A stretch of 8,311 nucleotides of DNA from Bacillota bacterium (GCA_003486705.1 DNGE01000146.1:8994-17304), one strand, 5' to 3'; positions 1 through 7,502 are shown, counted from the first letter of the stretch. The notes: generated by a model not told the origin, from the letters alone. A program made the numbers and translations.

Positions 1-253
1 TTTTACTTAATCCAATCGCGAGGCCCAGTGAGTAACCAATTAGCGTGGTAATCGATAATGCAATTAAAAGGCGATACAAGCTAGCAACTAAATGATACGA
101 AATCTTCGGAATGGCAATTTCAAAAAGTCGTCCAATCACCGCAATCGGATTTGGAATCACAAAGGAATCCATCGCAACATGCAAGATAAACCAAAAGACA
201 AAAACAACAAGCATCGCATAAACATATTTCAATAAGAATTTAAGCCTATTCAT
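1..253 (-). CDS. ABC transporter permease, NitT/TauT (SsuC/TauC-like) type, N-terminal part
   Basis: This is the inner-membrane permease of the importer whose ATPase and binding protein lie just upstream; such permeases usually act as homodimers. Only the first 84 codons are in the window and the gene runs off the left edge. The ATG overlaps the end of the ATPase gene by 8 bases (ATGAATAG), and a GGGGTG ribosome-binding sequence sits 7 bases before it, so translational coupling is likely. A first hydrophobic segment covers about residues 7-26. A loop with IPNP (residues 33-36) follows, as is typical where these permeases leave the first helix. Then comes a HLVASLYRLLIA stretch and a second membrane segment at about residues 62-82 ending in GLAIGLSK. 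The SLYR...G.SLGL.IGLS pattern is characteristic of the SsuC/TauC/NrtB family. The substrate cannot be told from this fragment. Confidence 0.85.
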   Translation of the reverse strand, partial: MNRLKFLLKYVYAMLVVFVFWFILHVAMDSFVIPNPIAVIGRLFEIAIPKISYHLVASLYRLLIALSITTLIGYSLGLAIGLSK

Positions 254-965
254 CGCCAATCACCCCAAACTTCTCTAACTCCGACCTCACTTCATTACAC
301 TTATCAAAAAAATCATACGACTTGCGATCAACTTGATGGTAGCACTGATTTTCAATGACAGATTTTATTTCCCCATCTTGCATCACGAATACCTTTTGTC
401 CTAAAAAGACCGCTTCTTCAATATCGTGCGTCACAATAATATATGACATCCCATACTTTTTTTGAATTTGTAGCAGCAGACTTTGAAAATTTCTTTTATT
501 TAAAGAATCCAATGCAGAAGATGGTTCATCAAGTAATAATAATTCAGGGTTATACACAAGCACGCGGGCTACTGCCACACGTTGCTTTTCACCCCCACTT
601 AATTGATTAGGATACTGATGAAGTAAATGATTAATTTTTAATTGGGTGGTTATCTCATTAATTTTTAACTCCATTTTTTCCTTACAATACTTTCGGCTTT
701 TTAAACCAAGTAATAGATTTTTCTTAACTGTTTTCCAAGGGAATAATCCGTGATTTTGAAGAATTAACCCGCTATCAGAAAATGTATTTGAGATTTCACC
801 ATTTGAAATTGATTTTAACCCAGCAAGCGCAAGTAATAAGGTGCTTTTTCCACATCCCGATGGACCAATAATCGCAATTGTTTCACCTTTATTTAAAGAG
901 AAAGAGATATTTTTCAAAATATCTCTTTCTGGATATGTTACAGCAACATTTTTAATGTTTAACAT
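246..965 (-). CDS. ABC transporter ATP-binding protein, NitT/TauT family
   Basis: This 239-residue cytoplasmic ATPase energises import by the neighbouring binding protein and permease. All nucleotide-binding motifs are intact: Walker A GPSGCGKST (residues 34-42), Q-loop Gln70, signature LSGGEKQR (122-129), Walker B LLLLDEP (142-148), D-loop SALD (150-153) and switch His180 in VTHD. The LFPWKTV segment just after the Q-loop is typical of the nitrate/sulfonate/taurine group (SsuB, TauB, NrtD). The length is slightly below the usual 245-265 residues, but the core is complete. Its ATG overlaps the stop of the binding-protein gene by one base (TAATG) and has only a weak ribosome-binding site (GCAGAG), so it probably depends on translational coupling. 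The family is certain; the ligand is not readable from this subunit. Confidence 0.93.
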   Translation of the reverse strand: MLNIKNVAVTYPERDILKNISFSLNKGETIAIIGPSGCGKSTLLLALAGLKSISNGEISNTFSDSGLILQNHGLFPWKTVKKNLLLGLKSRKYCKEKMELKINEITTQLKINHLLHQYPNQLSGGEKQRVAVARVLVYNPELLLLDEPSSALDSLNKRNFQSLLLQIQKKYGMSYIIVTHDIEEAVFLGQKVFVMQDGEIKSVIENQCYHQVDRKSYDFFDKCNEVRSELEKFGVIGDE

Positions 966-1915
966 TACTCTGCTACGAACTCTGTTGTCACAACCTCAGC
1001 GTAAGGAACATTTAACGTTGAGCCTTGAAGTTCTTCAGTCCAAACTTTTACTTCATTTAAATACGCTTCTGTTGGGATACGTGTTTGGTGATACGTTGGT
1101 AAAACAATTAAATCTTTAATTTCTGGGTTAAGTTCTAATTTCTCAATTAAAATATCTTTTGCAAGATCTTCATTTTCATTAATATCTGCAACAGCTTGAT
1201 TGTAAGCTTTGTGGAAGTTTGCTACCGTATTTGGGTTATTTTCAATGAATTCATCTGTAAAGATAATTGCATTTGGTGTAAAGTCATCAGGATTTCCATA
1301 CACTTTTTTCGTTAATCCATTTAACTCTGCATTTGAAGCTAAAGGTTCTGGTAACACGGCCATATCTAACTCATCTGCCATTAACATTTGCATACGAACT
1401 GGCATCTCATTAATAAAAATCTTTTCTACATTATAATCTGCTAAATATTGATCAGCTAAGAAGTTTGTAACGCTGACTTCCATTAAACCAACTTTTACAT
1501 CTGTTTTCTCAGTGTAATTTTTTGATAAGACAACAGGGAATGTTCCGTCTGTTGTTGTTGTAATTTTTGCTTTTAATCCAGCATTCACATTGTTTACAAA
1601 CTGAATCATACTAACCATTGCTGCATCTAATTCACCTGCTTGAATTGAACTTTGTTTTGTTGCACCATTTGAGAAGATTTCTAATTCTAACTCAACATTA
1701 TTTGCTTCAAAATATCCTTTTTCTTGAGCTAATAAAATTGGCGCTGAATCTGAAGCTGACATAACACCTAGTCGAATAACTGTTGTTTGATCCGTATTTG
1801 TTTGTGTTTCTTGCTCTACATCAGTGTTCGTTGATGCATCACTGCATCCAGCGATAATCCCTAAGCAAAGTAAGACTGCCATTAATGGTTTAATTTTTTT
1901 AATCATATTCATCAT
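965..1915 (-). CDS. ABC transporter substrate-binding lipoprotein, NitT/TauT (NMT1/SsuA-like)
   Basis: This is the extracytoplasmic ligand receptor of the importer, anchored to the outer face of the membrane by a lipidated cysteine. With the ATG at 1915 it has 316 residues. A positively charged start with two Lys and a hydrophobic stretch leads to the lipobox IAGC, with Cys24 as the lipidation site. A Thr/Asp/Gln-rich linker of about 20 residues follows. The mature part begins with RLGVM, runs through LAQEKGYFEANNVELEL and GELDAAM, and later has DMAVLPEP, the layout of periplasmic-binding-protein-fold proteins for sulfonates, nitrate and thiamine precursors. I prefer ATG 1915 over an in-frame GTG at 1924 because that GTG lies inside the AAGGTGG ribosome-binding site. 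The gene starts 10 bases after the ASST stop, so the two are almost certainly cotranscribed. The ligand is unknown; a sulfate ester or sulfonate is inferred from the neighbour. Confidence 0.88.
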   Translation of the reverse strand: MMNMIKKIKPLMAVLLCLGIIAGCSDASTNTDVEQETQTNTDQTTVIRLGVMSASDSAPILLAQEKGYFEANNVELELEIFSNGATKQSSIQAGELDAAMVSMIQFVNNVNAGLKAKITTTTDGTFPVVLSKNYTEKTDVKVGLMEVSVTNFLADQYLADYNVEKIFINEMPVRMQMLMADELDMAVLPEPLASNAELNGLTKKVYGNPDDFTPNAIIFTDEFIENNPNTVANFHKAYNQAVADINENEDLAKDILIEKLELNPEIKDLIVLPTYHQTRIPTEAYLNEVKVWTEELQGSTLNVPYAEVVTTEFVAE

Positions 1916-1920
1916 TTGTA

Positions 1921-1927
1921 CCACCTT
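1921..1927 (-). promoter_or_regulatory. Ribosome-binding site deciding the binding-protein start
   Basis: AAGGTGG on the minus strand lies 5 bases before ATG 1915 and 8 bases before the next ATG at 1912. It overlaps the stop codon of the upstream sulfotransferase gene and contains the in-frame GTG at 1924. That makes the GTG an unlikely start, and it links the two genes translationally. Confidence 0.65.
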
Positions 1928-3410
1928 AATATAAGTTTATTTTTTCAGCACGGTAGCATTTTACACCGTGTGCAGTTGTAATATCATTGTTCTTCATTTG
2001 AATCTCGAATATCACTTCAGCGGGGAGGGTGCTTGAAACTTCCATTATGCACGCCCTATTTTTCATGCGATTACTCTTCATGTCATCAATAGGATTTCCA
2101 AAAATATCTTTTGTGATTCCACCAAAGCAAATCAGTTTATTATTTTCAAGCGGCGCAACAGCTCCAAGGTAAGCACAATATAGCTCTGAACCACGCTCTT
2201 TTCCGTACTGCCACACTTGTTCAATACTCATGTTTGTCTCGTCTATTTTGTATTCTACGGCACGACTATAGTTTTGATAAGCAAGTGTTGCATTAGCTAA
2301 ATCATAGCTGCGATAATTTCCATTATCAAATAGAAGAACGTCACGATTTGGTAAGATATTTGGGGTATGTTGTGCAAAACTCCATTCAAAATCTTGACCG
2401 ATTGGCGTTAATAAATACGGTTTGAATTCATCTGTCCAATAATCATGTGGTGCTAAAATCCATTTAATGTTTGATGTGGATTTTTCAAACTTAACAACCG
2501 TACTTTGATTTCTTGAAGATGCAATAATACAATCATCGATTTCATCGTAAACAATCGAATTCAAATGGAGCCAATCAAGTGGATGATTAACCGATATTTT
2601 ATCAATCACGGTTGGTCGATTAAAATCTAAAATCTTTCTAAAATCCCACTCTTCAATCACGGCCTTTGTTTCACGATCAATTTCAACTAACAAATCTTGC
2701 TTCGTATTTTCACGTTGGGTAATCGCTAAAAAGTTCCCATTTGGCAATTCAATCACATCATGGTGTAACCCATTTTTAATTGGGTAGAACTGAATGATTT
2801 CACCTAAGAAATTCATTTCAATAAAACCGCATGAAGTATAAGCCCCACAGATTCCACTTGATATTGGTGCGTCCACAATTAAGTTTCCATTTTTAAGTTT
2901 TTGTAACACATGACAGCTTACACCTGTATATAACCAACGCACATTTGCTTTATCATCAATAATTGAATATAGATGGTGCGTCGACTTTACTCCATCAGAT
3001 TTTCCAAGAGACATCCCAATAAAACGCCCCTCCATCTTGTCAGGTATTGCCGTGATTAACTCGATATCTGGGTAATCTGAAGTAAGTTCACCCGTTTGAA
3101 TATAATGCGTATATGTTTTTGATTCATTTACAATTGAGAGCACGACTTTATTATTTTTATTTGGATAAAGACCTAATAAAGTAATCGCGTGATCCGTTGT
3201 CACATCAGACGTTTCAAACTGAAGATCATCTTCAATCATCACGCGAATTTGACATGGTTCTACCGTTTTAAACTTTATTAGCGCCGATAACGGACAGGTT
3301 TCATATGGATTTAAAATCACATAAGGTGCCTCAATCGTATAAATATCTTGGTTATACATAGCCTCAATATATTCTCTTATTTCCTGCTGTTTTTTTAATA
3401 ACATCTCCAT
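1926..3410 (-). CDS. Aryl-sulfate sulfotransferase (ASST family), predicted cytoplasmic
   Basis: Enzymes of this family move sulfate directly from one phenolic sulfate ester to another phenol without PAPS, through a sulfated histidine. From ATG 3410 the protein has 494 residues. Residues about 20-105 match the N-terminal beta domain, with NPY...PLSA and HAITLLGLYPN. The beta-propeller follows, with HHDVIELPNGN (His216/His217), DWLHLN (His282, Asn284), SSRNQ (Arg300) and QHTPNILPN (His348). From memory of E. coli AssT (His252, His356, Asn358, Arg374, catalytic His436), these motifs appear to correspond. The 18-residue spacing between the DWxH histidine and the SSR arginine is the same in both. 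Unlike the periplasmic enterobacterial enzymes there is no signal peptide, and no short-spaced cysteine pair is seen near His348. The gene heads the operon with the ABC importer, which fits import of substrate to a cytoplasmic enzyme. The family is sure; substrate and location are inferred. An in-frame TTG at 3428 is the alternative start. Confidence 0.9.
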   Translation of the reverse strand: MEMLLKKQQEIREYIEAMYNQDIYTIEAPYVILNPYETCPLSALIKFKTVEPCQIRVMIEDDLQFETSDVTTDHAITLLGLYPNKNNKVVLSIVNESKTYTHYIQTGELTSDYPDIELITAIPDKMEGRFIGMSLGKSDGVKSTHHLYSIIDDKANVRWLYTGVSCHVLQKLKNGNLIVDAPISSGICGAYTSCGFIEMNFLGEIIQFYPIKNGLHHDVIELPNGNFLAITQRENTKQDLLVEIDRETKAVIEEWDFRKILDFNRPTVIDKISVNHPLDWLHLNSIVYDEIDDCIIASSRNQSTVVKFEKSTSNIKWILAPHDYWTDEFKPYLLTPIGQDFEWSFAQHTPNILPNRDVLLFDNGNYRSYDLANATLAYQNYSRAVEYKIDETNMSIEQVWQYGKERGSELYCAYLGAVAPLENNKLICFGGITKDIFGNPIDDMKSNRMKNRACIMEVSSTLPAEVIFEIQMKNNDITTAHGVKCYRAEKINLY

Positions 3411-3416
3411 CTTTTT

Positions 3417-3422
3417 CACCTC
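3417..3422 (-). promoter_or_regulatory. Ribosome-binding site of the sulfotransferase gene
   Basis: GAGGTG on the minus strand stands 6 bases before ATG 3410 (12 before a second ATG at 3404). The alternative TTG at 3428 would fall at about the predicted transcription start and has no Shine-Dalgarno sequence of its own, so ATG 3410 is favoured. Confidence 0.6.
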
Positions 3423-3434
3423 TTCCAACTATTT

Positions 3435-3443
3435 AGTATAACA
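3435..3443 (-). promoter_or_regulatory. Extended -10 promoter for the sulfotransferase-ABC operon
   Basis: The minus strand reads TGTTATACT: a TATACT -10 hexamer (one mismatch to TATAAT) preceded by the TGn extension. Transcription would start near 3428, giving a leader of about 18 bases before ATG 3410. No good -35 hexamer is seen 16-18 bases upstream (ATCATT is poor), which is usual for extended -10 promoters or may indicate activator dependence. Confidence 0.6.
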
Positions 3444-3604
3444 TAACCTTAAAACATAATGATAGATTTTGCCATTTTTTATCGTAAACCCTATCAAAAA
3501 GCGATCACATATTAGCGTGAGTTAATTTATCATTAGCAGTTCTTTTGGGCAAAACTCACTATACATTGCTTCTATTTAGTACTTATTATTTATTCTTCAC
3601 AATA
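3444..3604. other. Intergenic region upstream of the sulfotransferase operon with dyad repeats
   Basis: I see no gene here. Two inverted repeats stand out: TGATAG (3460-3465) with CTATCA (3491-3496), close upstream of the -10 box, and GTGAGTT (3517-3523) with AACTCAC (3553-3559), which encloses a small TTTTG-GG-CAAAA dyad at 3543-3554. They could be operators or a leader-like structure. None matches a regulator site or riboswitch class I can name. Confidence 0.3.
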
Positions 3605-3647
3605 CAAAAAGACCTTATTTCATTAAATTGAAATTAAGGTCTTTTTG
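3605..3647 (-). terminator. Rho-independent terminator after the MATE gene (bidirectional)
   Basis: CAAAAAGACCTTA (3605-3617) pairs perfectly with TAAGGTCTTTTTG (3635-3647). The stem continues as TTTCA/TGAAA past one bulged base to a 6-base loop. On the minus strand the stem ends in a run of five Ts, so it ends transcription coming from the MATE gene and insulates the sulfotransferase operon. The symmetric A and T runs let it work in both directions. Confidence 0.85.
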
Positions 3648-3749
3648 TTTATATATTTATATTATTTTAATCTACGCTTCGCATCCAAACAGTTCAATTC
3701 TTTTGTTACCCATTCAGAATGATTCATTATTCGTTTAAAACTTTATCAA

Positions 3750-5147
3750 TTAACTAACTGTCACTAGGTCTAACCCTAACTCTAAATTTTCTTCGTCTTT
3801 TTGTACTTCTGTAATCCATTTTTGACTTAGTAATCGTTTAATACACCAAATTGCCTTAATAACTTCATCTAGTTTTAGTACGATTAAAACGATGAATGGT
3901 GGTAATCCTAAGACAAGTCCTGCCACGTATCCTAGTGGAATCGAGATTACCCATAAGAAGATAACATCTGCAATCATTAAAAATCTTGTATCTCCCCCAC
4001 CTCTTAGTACCCCTTTCGTTAATACACTAGATACCGACATAAATACAACTAGTATTGAAGTCGCATTCATTAATTCACGGGCAATTAATTTTGTTTGTGT
4101 TGAAATATTATAAAACTCAATAATGACATCTTTTAACATCATAATACAAACGGCTGACATGAGTCCAAGGATTGCTGACATCAGTAAAAATGTAACACCT
4201 CGACGATGCGCCTCTACAATATCACCTTTACCTACTGTATTTCCAATAATAACTGCACTAGCAGAAGCAACGCCTAATAAAAACACATTTGCAAATTGCA
4301 ATACAACGCCTGAAATACTATTAGCTGCTACCATATCTGATCCCATTCGACCTAAAATAATCGAAATCATATTTAATCCGATAGCTAAAATAAAATCGCT
4401 GATTAAGACTGGACCCCCAATAGTCACATACTGCTGTACTAAATCGAAATCGAAAGTTAATAAATACTTAAGTTTGAATTTTAACTTTTTATCAATTAAA
4501 AAGACATACGTCATCATAACTGTAAATTCAAGTAATCTCGCACTTAGCGTAGCTATTGCTGCTCCTTCAATACCGAGTGCGGGGGCCCCCAAGTTTCCAA
4601 AAATTAAAACCCAGTTTAAGAACACATTTAATAAAAATGAGATAAACGAAGTAAAGAATGCAATATTTACGGTTCCAACAGTACGGAACAAAATCATGAC
4701 TGTAGTAGAAATCCCCTGGAAGATAAAAGCACATGATACAATTTTTAAATACATCATCCCTTGCGTCGCAACCTCAGCCTCATTTGTATAAATGGACATG
4801 ATTTGTAAGGGCATTGCCTGTGCTAAAAATAGAAATATTAAACTGACCAAAACACTACACTTTACTAAAATTGAAAGAACTTTATTAATTGTCATCGTAT
4901 CATTTTTACCCCAATATTGGCCTGATAAAACGCCGGCACCGCCTGCTAAACCAAAGTTTATAATTAAGAATATAAAACAAAATTGATTCGCAAGTGATGC
5001 AGCAGCCAACGTAATTTCCCCAACTGCCCCTAACATCATTGTATCAGTCATACTCACCCCAACATTAATTAAACTTTGTAAGGTGATTGGTATACTAATT
5101 TTTAACACATCCTGATAAAACTGTTTATCTTTTACTAAAAAATTCAT
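3750..5147 (-). CDS. MATE family multidrug/toxin exporter
   Basis: This is a 465-residue integral membrane exporter of the MATE fold, which typically expels cationic drugs, aromatic compounds or metabolites using a Na+ or H+ gradient. The hydrophobicity pattern gives about 12 membrane segments in two homologous halves, residues about 14-215 and 240-435. Family features include the first helix with SIPITLQSLIN and DTMMLG (Asp35), GGAGVLSGQYWGK (69-81) after helix 2, and LRGGGDTR (381-388) in the second half, the counterpart of the usual LRGAGDT. The length is normal and an acidic tail (DEENLELGLD) ends the protein. The start is firm: AGGAGA lies 7 bases before ATG 5147. It follows the GH3 gene by 63 bases with no convincing promoter of its own, so it is probably cotranscribed with it, and export of a product released by the GH3 enzyme is a reasonable guess. 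The substrate is unknown. Confidence 0.93.
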   Translation of the reverse strand: MNFLVKDKQFYQDVLKISIPITLQSLINVGVSMTDTMMLGAVGEITLAAASLANQFCFIFLIINFGLAGGAGVLSGQYWGKNDTMTINKVLSILVKCSVLVSLIFLFLAQAMPLQIMSIYTNEAEVATQGMMYLKIVSCAFIFQGISTTVMILFRTVGTVNIAFFTSFISFLLNVFLNWVLIFGNLGAPALGIEGAAIATLSARLLEFTVMMTYVFLIDKKLKFKLKYLLTFDFDLVQQYVTIGGPVLISDFILAIGLNMISIILGRMGSDMVAANSISGVVLQFANVFLLGVASASAVIIGNTVGKGDIVEAHRRGVTFLLMSAILGLMSAVCIMMLKDVIIEFYNISTQTKLIARELMNATSILVVFMSVSSVLTKGVLRGGGDTRFLMIADVIFLWVISIPLGYVAGLVLGLPPFIVLIVLKLDEVIKAIWCIKRLLSQKWITEVQKDEENLELGLDLVTVS

Positions 5148-5183
5148 TATAGTCTCTCCTTTGTTTGATTCCCATATGAAAGC

Positions 5184-5204
5184 AACCTCTCATAACGAGA
5201 GGTT
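5184..5204. terminator. Hairpin between the GH3 and MATE genes; T-run only on the plus-strand side
   Basis: AACCTCTC (5184-5191) and GAGAGGTT (5197-5204) form a perfect 8-bp stem with a 5-base loop. On the plus strand it is followed by four more Ts and looks like a good terminator. On the minus strand, where the genes lie, it is followed by GCTTTC, a poor U-tract. For the GH3 transcript it is therefore at best a leaky terminator or a 3'-end stabilising structure, allowing read-through into the MATE gene. Confidence 0.55.
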
Positions 5205-5210
5205 TTTTCA

Positions 5211-7463
5211 TTATTTAATTTTGTATTTTTTAACGCGATCGTCGTTAATAACACCGTCAAAGTTTAACCCATATGCAAAATCATACGTGTGCCCACACTC
5301 ATCAGTATGACATTCCATATCATGTGGAACATCTTCTAATTGCTTTTCAACTGTGCTCATATTGGCCGGCATTTGGAATGGTAATAATCCAGATGGATTA
5401 TAAGCTCCACTTAATATTTCTAAAATAGCCTGTGTTTGAACACCAAAGTTTACTAAGATAGCATCGACCTCTGATTCAAACTCCTCAACAACGGTTGGAT
5501 TTCCTAAATTCATCGATACAATGACTGGTTTGTCTTTCATCATTTGTCTTGTTGATAAAATAATATCTAAATCTGCTTCATTACTCGCTGTGTTTGTTTT
5601 TCCAAAGTAAGTACGATTTGTGCTACTTTCTAATGGATCACCGCCTGCAATACTTACTTCACGACAATCTGTTGCAGTGTATGGTCGGTATTGTAAACTC
5701 ACTGGTAAATACCCTTCTTCCGAACTGTATCCAACAGTTTTAGGAGACTCCACCATGACTAATGCAAAATCCGCTTCACTTGGATTATTTGTCACATTAA
5801 AGAATTTCTCAACAACTGACTGACTAACGGGTTCAATTTCATGTGCTGGAATGACTTGTCCAAACCAATTTTTACTTTCCTTTATTTTGCGCTTTGGAAT
5901 ATAAACCGTTAATTTAGATGACAACGGTAAAATATCGTTTTTATTTTTTAACATGACAATTGATTTTTTTTGTGCATCATAACCCATTTTCATAAATTCA
6001 GCGCTACCCACAATATCTTGTGATTGTTTAGGATCTAAGTATGGATTTTCAAATAATCCAGTTCTGAAAATATTTAATAATAGACGGATAGCTGATTTTT
6101 CAAAACGTTCACGCATAAAACACTCACCATGTTCAGCTACCCCCATTTTATAAGCTTCTATTATTGGAGCTACCACGTTATTTCCACCGAATTGATCAAC
6201 CCCTGCCATCAATGCTTTATAATGGCGTTCACTGACAGTTAACGTCTCAACTCCCCAACACTTCCCTGAAATAAAGGCATCCATCACATGGTTATCCGCT
6301 GTGATACTCCAATCTGTACAAACAACACCATCATACTCATATTGCTCACGTAACAAATCACTTATGATGTATTTACTATATGAATTCCCTACATTCTCAC
6401 CATACTTAACATCTTGATTATACGAAATTGTATAGTATGGCATGACTGCTGAGGCTTTCGCTGTTTTTCCTGTTAATTTAAAAGCGCCTTCTGTAAATGG
6501 AATTAAATGTTGATCAAAATTCTCTCCTGGATACACGGCATATTTACCATAAGCATAATGAGCATCACGTCCACCTTCTCCAGAACCACCACCTGGCCAG
6601 TGTTTCACCATTGCATTAACACTATCATAGCCCCAGCCATCTTGAATTTCATTACAATCACTTGACGTTTGGAACCCATCACAATATGCTTCTGCTAAAT
6701 GAGCAGATAACATCGGATCTTCACCAAATGTTCCGTTAAATCGCATCCAACGTGGTTCAGTTGCAATATCAACTTGTGGGGATAAGGCTGTTGTGATTCC
6801 TAATGCGCGATATTCTTTTGCGCCAATTTGTCCAAATTGTCTGACTAATTCAGTATCAAATGTTGCTGCCAAACCTAGTGGTTCTGGCCACTTTGAAATA
6901 TCCCCTAATGCCCCCGCATTAAATTCTGAATCTCCATTTGTTCCATGACGAGGATCGGTACTAATATTTACTGGAATTCCATATCCTAATCCTTCAACAA
7001 ATGCTTGAACGTTATTGTTCCAAGTGGCAGCCACTTCGGCACTATCAACTAAAGTTAGTAACACATGACGTAAGTTATCCACTTCTAAGAACGTTTTTTG
7101 CTCATCACTTAGGTCCGAAATCAGTGCCTGACTTTCTTCAAATGATTTTCCGTCATACGTACCACTAAACATTTTTGCAAATGGATTGTTAGCCGATGAA
7201 ACAGCTTGGTGGGCACTGTAAAGCATTAAGCCCGCAATTTGTTCAACACTTAGTTTTGTAGCTAAATCTTTAGCACGCTCTAATGGTGTTAAGCGCCAGT
7301 CTTCGTACCTTTCAAGCTTTCCACTTTTGCTTAAATTTTTAAACGCATATCCATCTTCTTCAATAATCGTGACACCAGACTTCTTCGAATATCCAATGGT
7401 TTGCCCACCGTTATTTTCGATTAAGATATAATCATTTTTTTCTATTGTCTTATATTTTTTCAT
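5211..7463 (-). CDS. Glycoside hydrolase family 3 (beta-glucosidase-type), no signal peptide
   Basis: GH3 enzymes remove terminal beta-linked sugars by a retaining mechanism. From ATG 7463 this one has 750 residues. After an unusual charged N-terminal extension of about 55 residues, the catalytic (beta/alpha)8 domain covers about residues 65-480. It includes TDPRHG (169-174), TEPRWMRFNGTFGEDP (235-250), KHWPGGG (287-293, sugar-binding Lys-His) and GVVCTDW, where Asp384 is the expected nucleophile. The second GH3 domain runs from about residue 495 and ends in YGLNF (731-735). The SSEEGY region near residue 581 is a candidate for the acid/base Glu, but I cannot place it firmly. The fibronectin-III-like C-terminal domain common in beta-glucosidases is absent, and so is a signal peptide, so it likely acts on imported glycosides in the cytoplasm. 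The upstream GTG at 7481 overlaps a Shine-Dalgarno-like sequence and is less likely as start. The sugar specificity (glucose, xylose or other) is not readable. Confidence 0.93.
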   Translation of the reverse strand: MKKYKTIEKNDYILIENNGGQTIGYSKKSGVTIIEEDGYAFKNLSKSGKLERYEDWRLTPLERAKDLATKLSVEQIAGLMLYSAHQAVSSANNPFAKMFSGTYDGKSFEESQALISDLSDEQKTFLEVDNLRHVLLTLVDSAEVAATWNNNVQAFVEGLGYGIPVNISTDPRHGTNGDSEFNAGALGDISKWPEPLGLAATFDTELVRQFGQIGAKEYRALGITTALSPQVDIATEPRWMRFNGTFGEDPMLSAHLAEAYCDGFQTSSDCNEIQDGWGYDSVNAMVKHWPGGGSGEGGRDAHYAYGKYAVYPGENFDQHLIPFTEGAFKLTGKTAKASAVMPYYTISYNQDVKYGENVGNSYSKYIISDLLREQYEYDGVVCTDWSITADNHVMDAFISGKCWGVETLTVSERHYKALMAGVDQFGGNNVVAPIIEAYKMGVAEHGECFMRERFEKSAIRLLLNIFRTGLFENPYLDPKQSQDIVGSAEFMKMGYDAQKKSIVMLKNKNDILPLSSKLTVYIPKRKIKESKNWFGQVIPAHEIEPVSQSVVEKFFNVTNNPSEADFALVMVESPKTVGYSSEEGYLPVSLQYRPYTATDCREVSIAGGDPLESSTNRTYFGKTNTASNEADLDIILSTRQMMKDKPVIVSMNLGNPTVVEEFESEVDAILVNFGVQTQAILEILSGAYNPSGLLPFQMPANMSTVEKQLEDVPHDMECHTDECGHTYDFAYGLNFDGVINDDRVKKYKIK

Positions 7464-7469
7464 AGAAAT

Positions 7470-7477
7470 CTCCCTTT
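7470..7477 (-). promoter_or_regulatory. Ribosome-binding site deciding the GH3 start
   Basis: AAAGGGAG on the minus strand lies 6 bases before ATG 7463, a near-ideal spacing. The in-frame GTG at 7481 would add six residues that are encoded largely by this site. Confidence 0.7.
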
Positions 7478-7502
7478 TCACCCTTAAATAATTTCTACCT
7501 CT

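Noticed and set aside
841..1119. Plus-strand open frame across the ATPase/binding-protein junction
   Set aside because: It is antisense to two well-supported overlapping genes and has no domain or plausible ribosome-binding site.
3501..3604. Possible riboswitch or T-box leader upstream of the sulfotransferase gene
   Set aside because: The predicted transcription start lies downstream of this stretch (about 3428), no terminator/antiterminator pair precedes the gene, and no conserved riboswitch core was recognised.
4123..4791. Long plus-strand open frame (222 codons) inside the MATE gene
   Set aside because: It is the antisense shadow of a complete membrane-protein gene; its product is low-complexity with repeated Ile/Asn/Thr/Pro and no recognisable domain, and no ribosome-binding site supports it.
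5146..5151. TATAAT on the minus strand directly at the MATE start codon as a promoter
   Set aside because: It overlaps the ATG itself, so transcription would begin inside the gene; it is an accident of the ACTATAATG start context.
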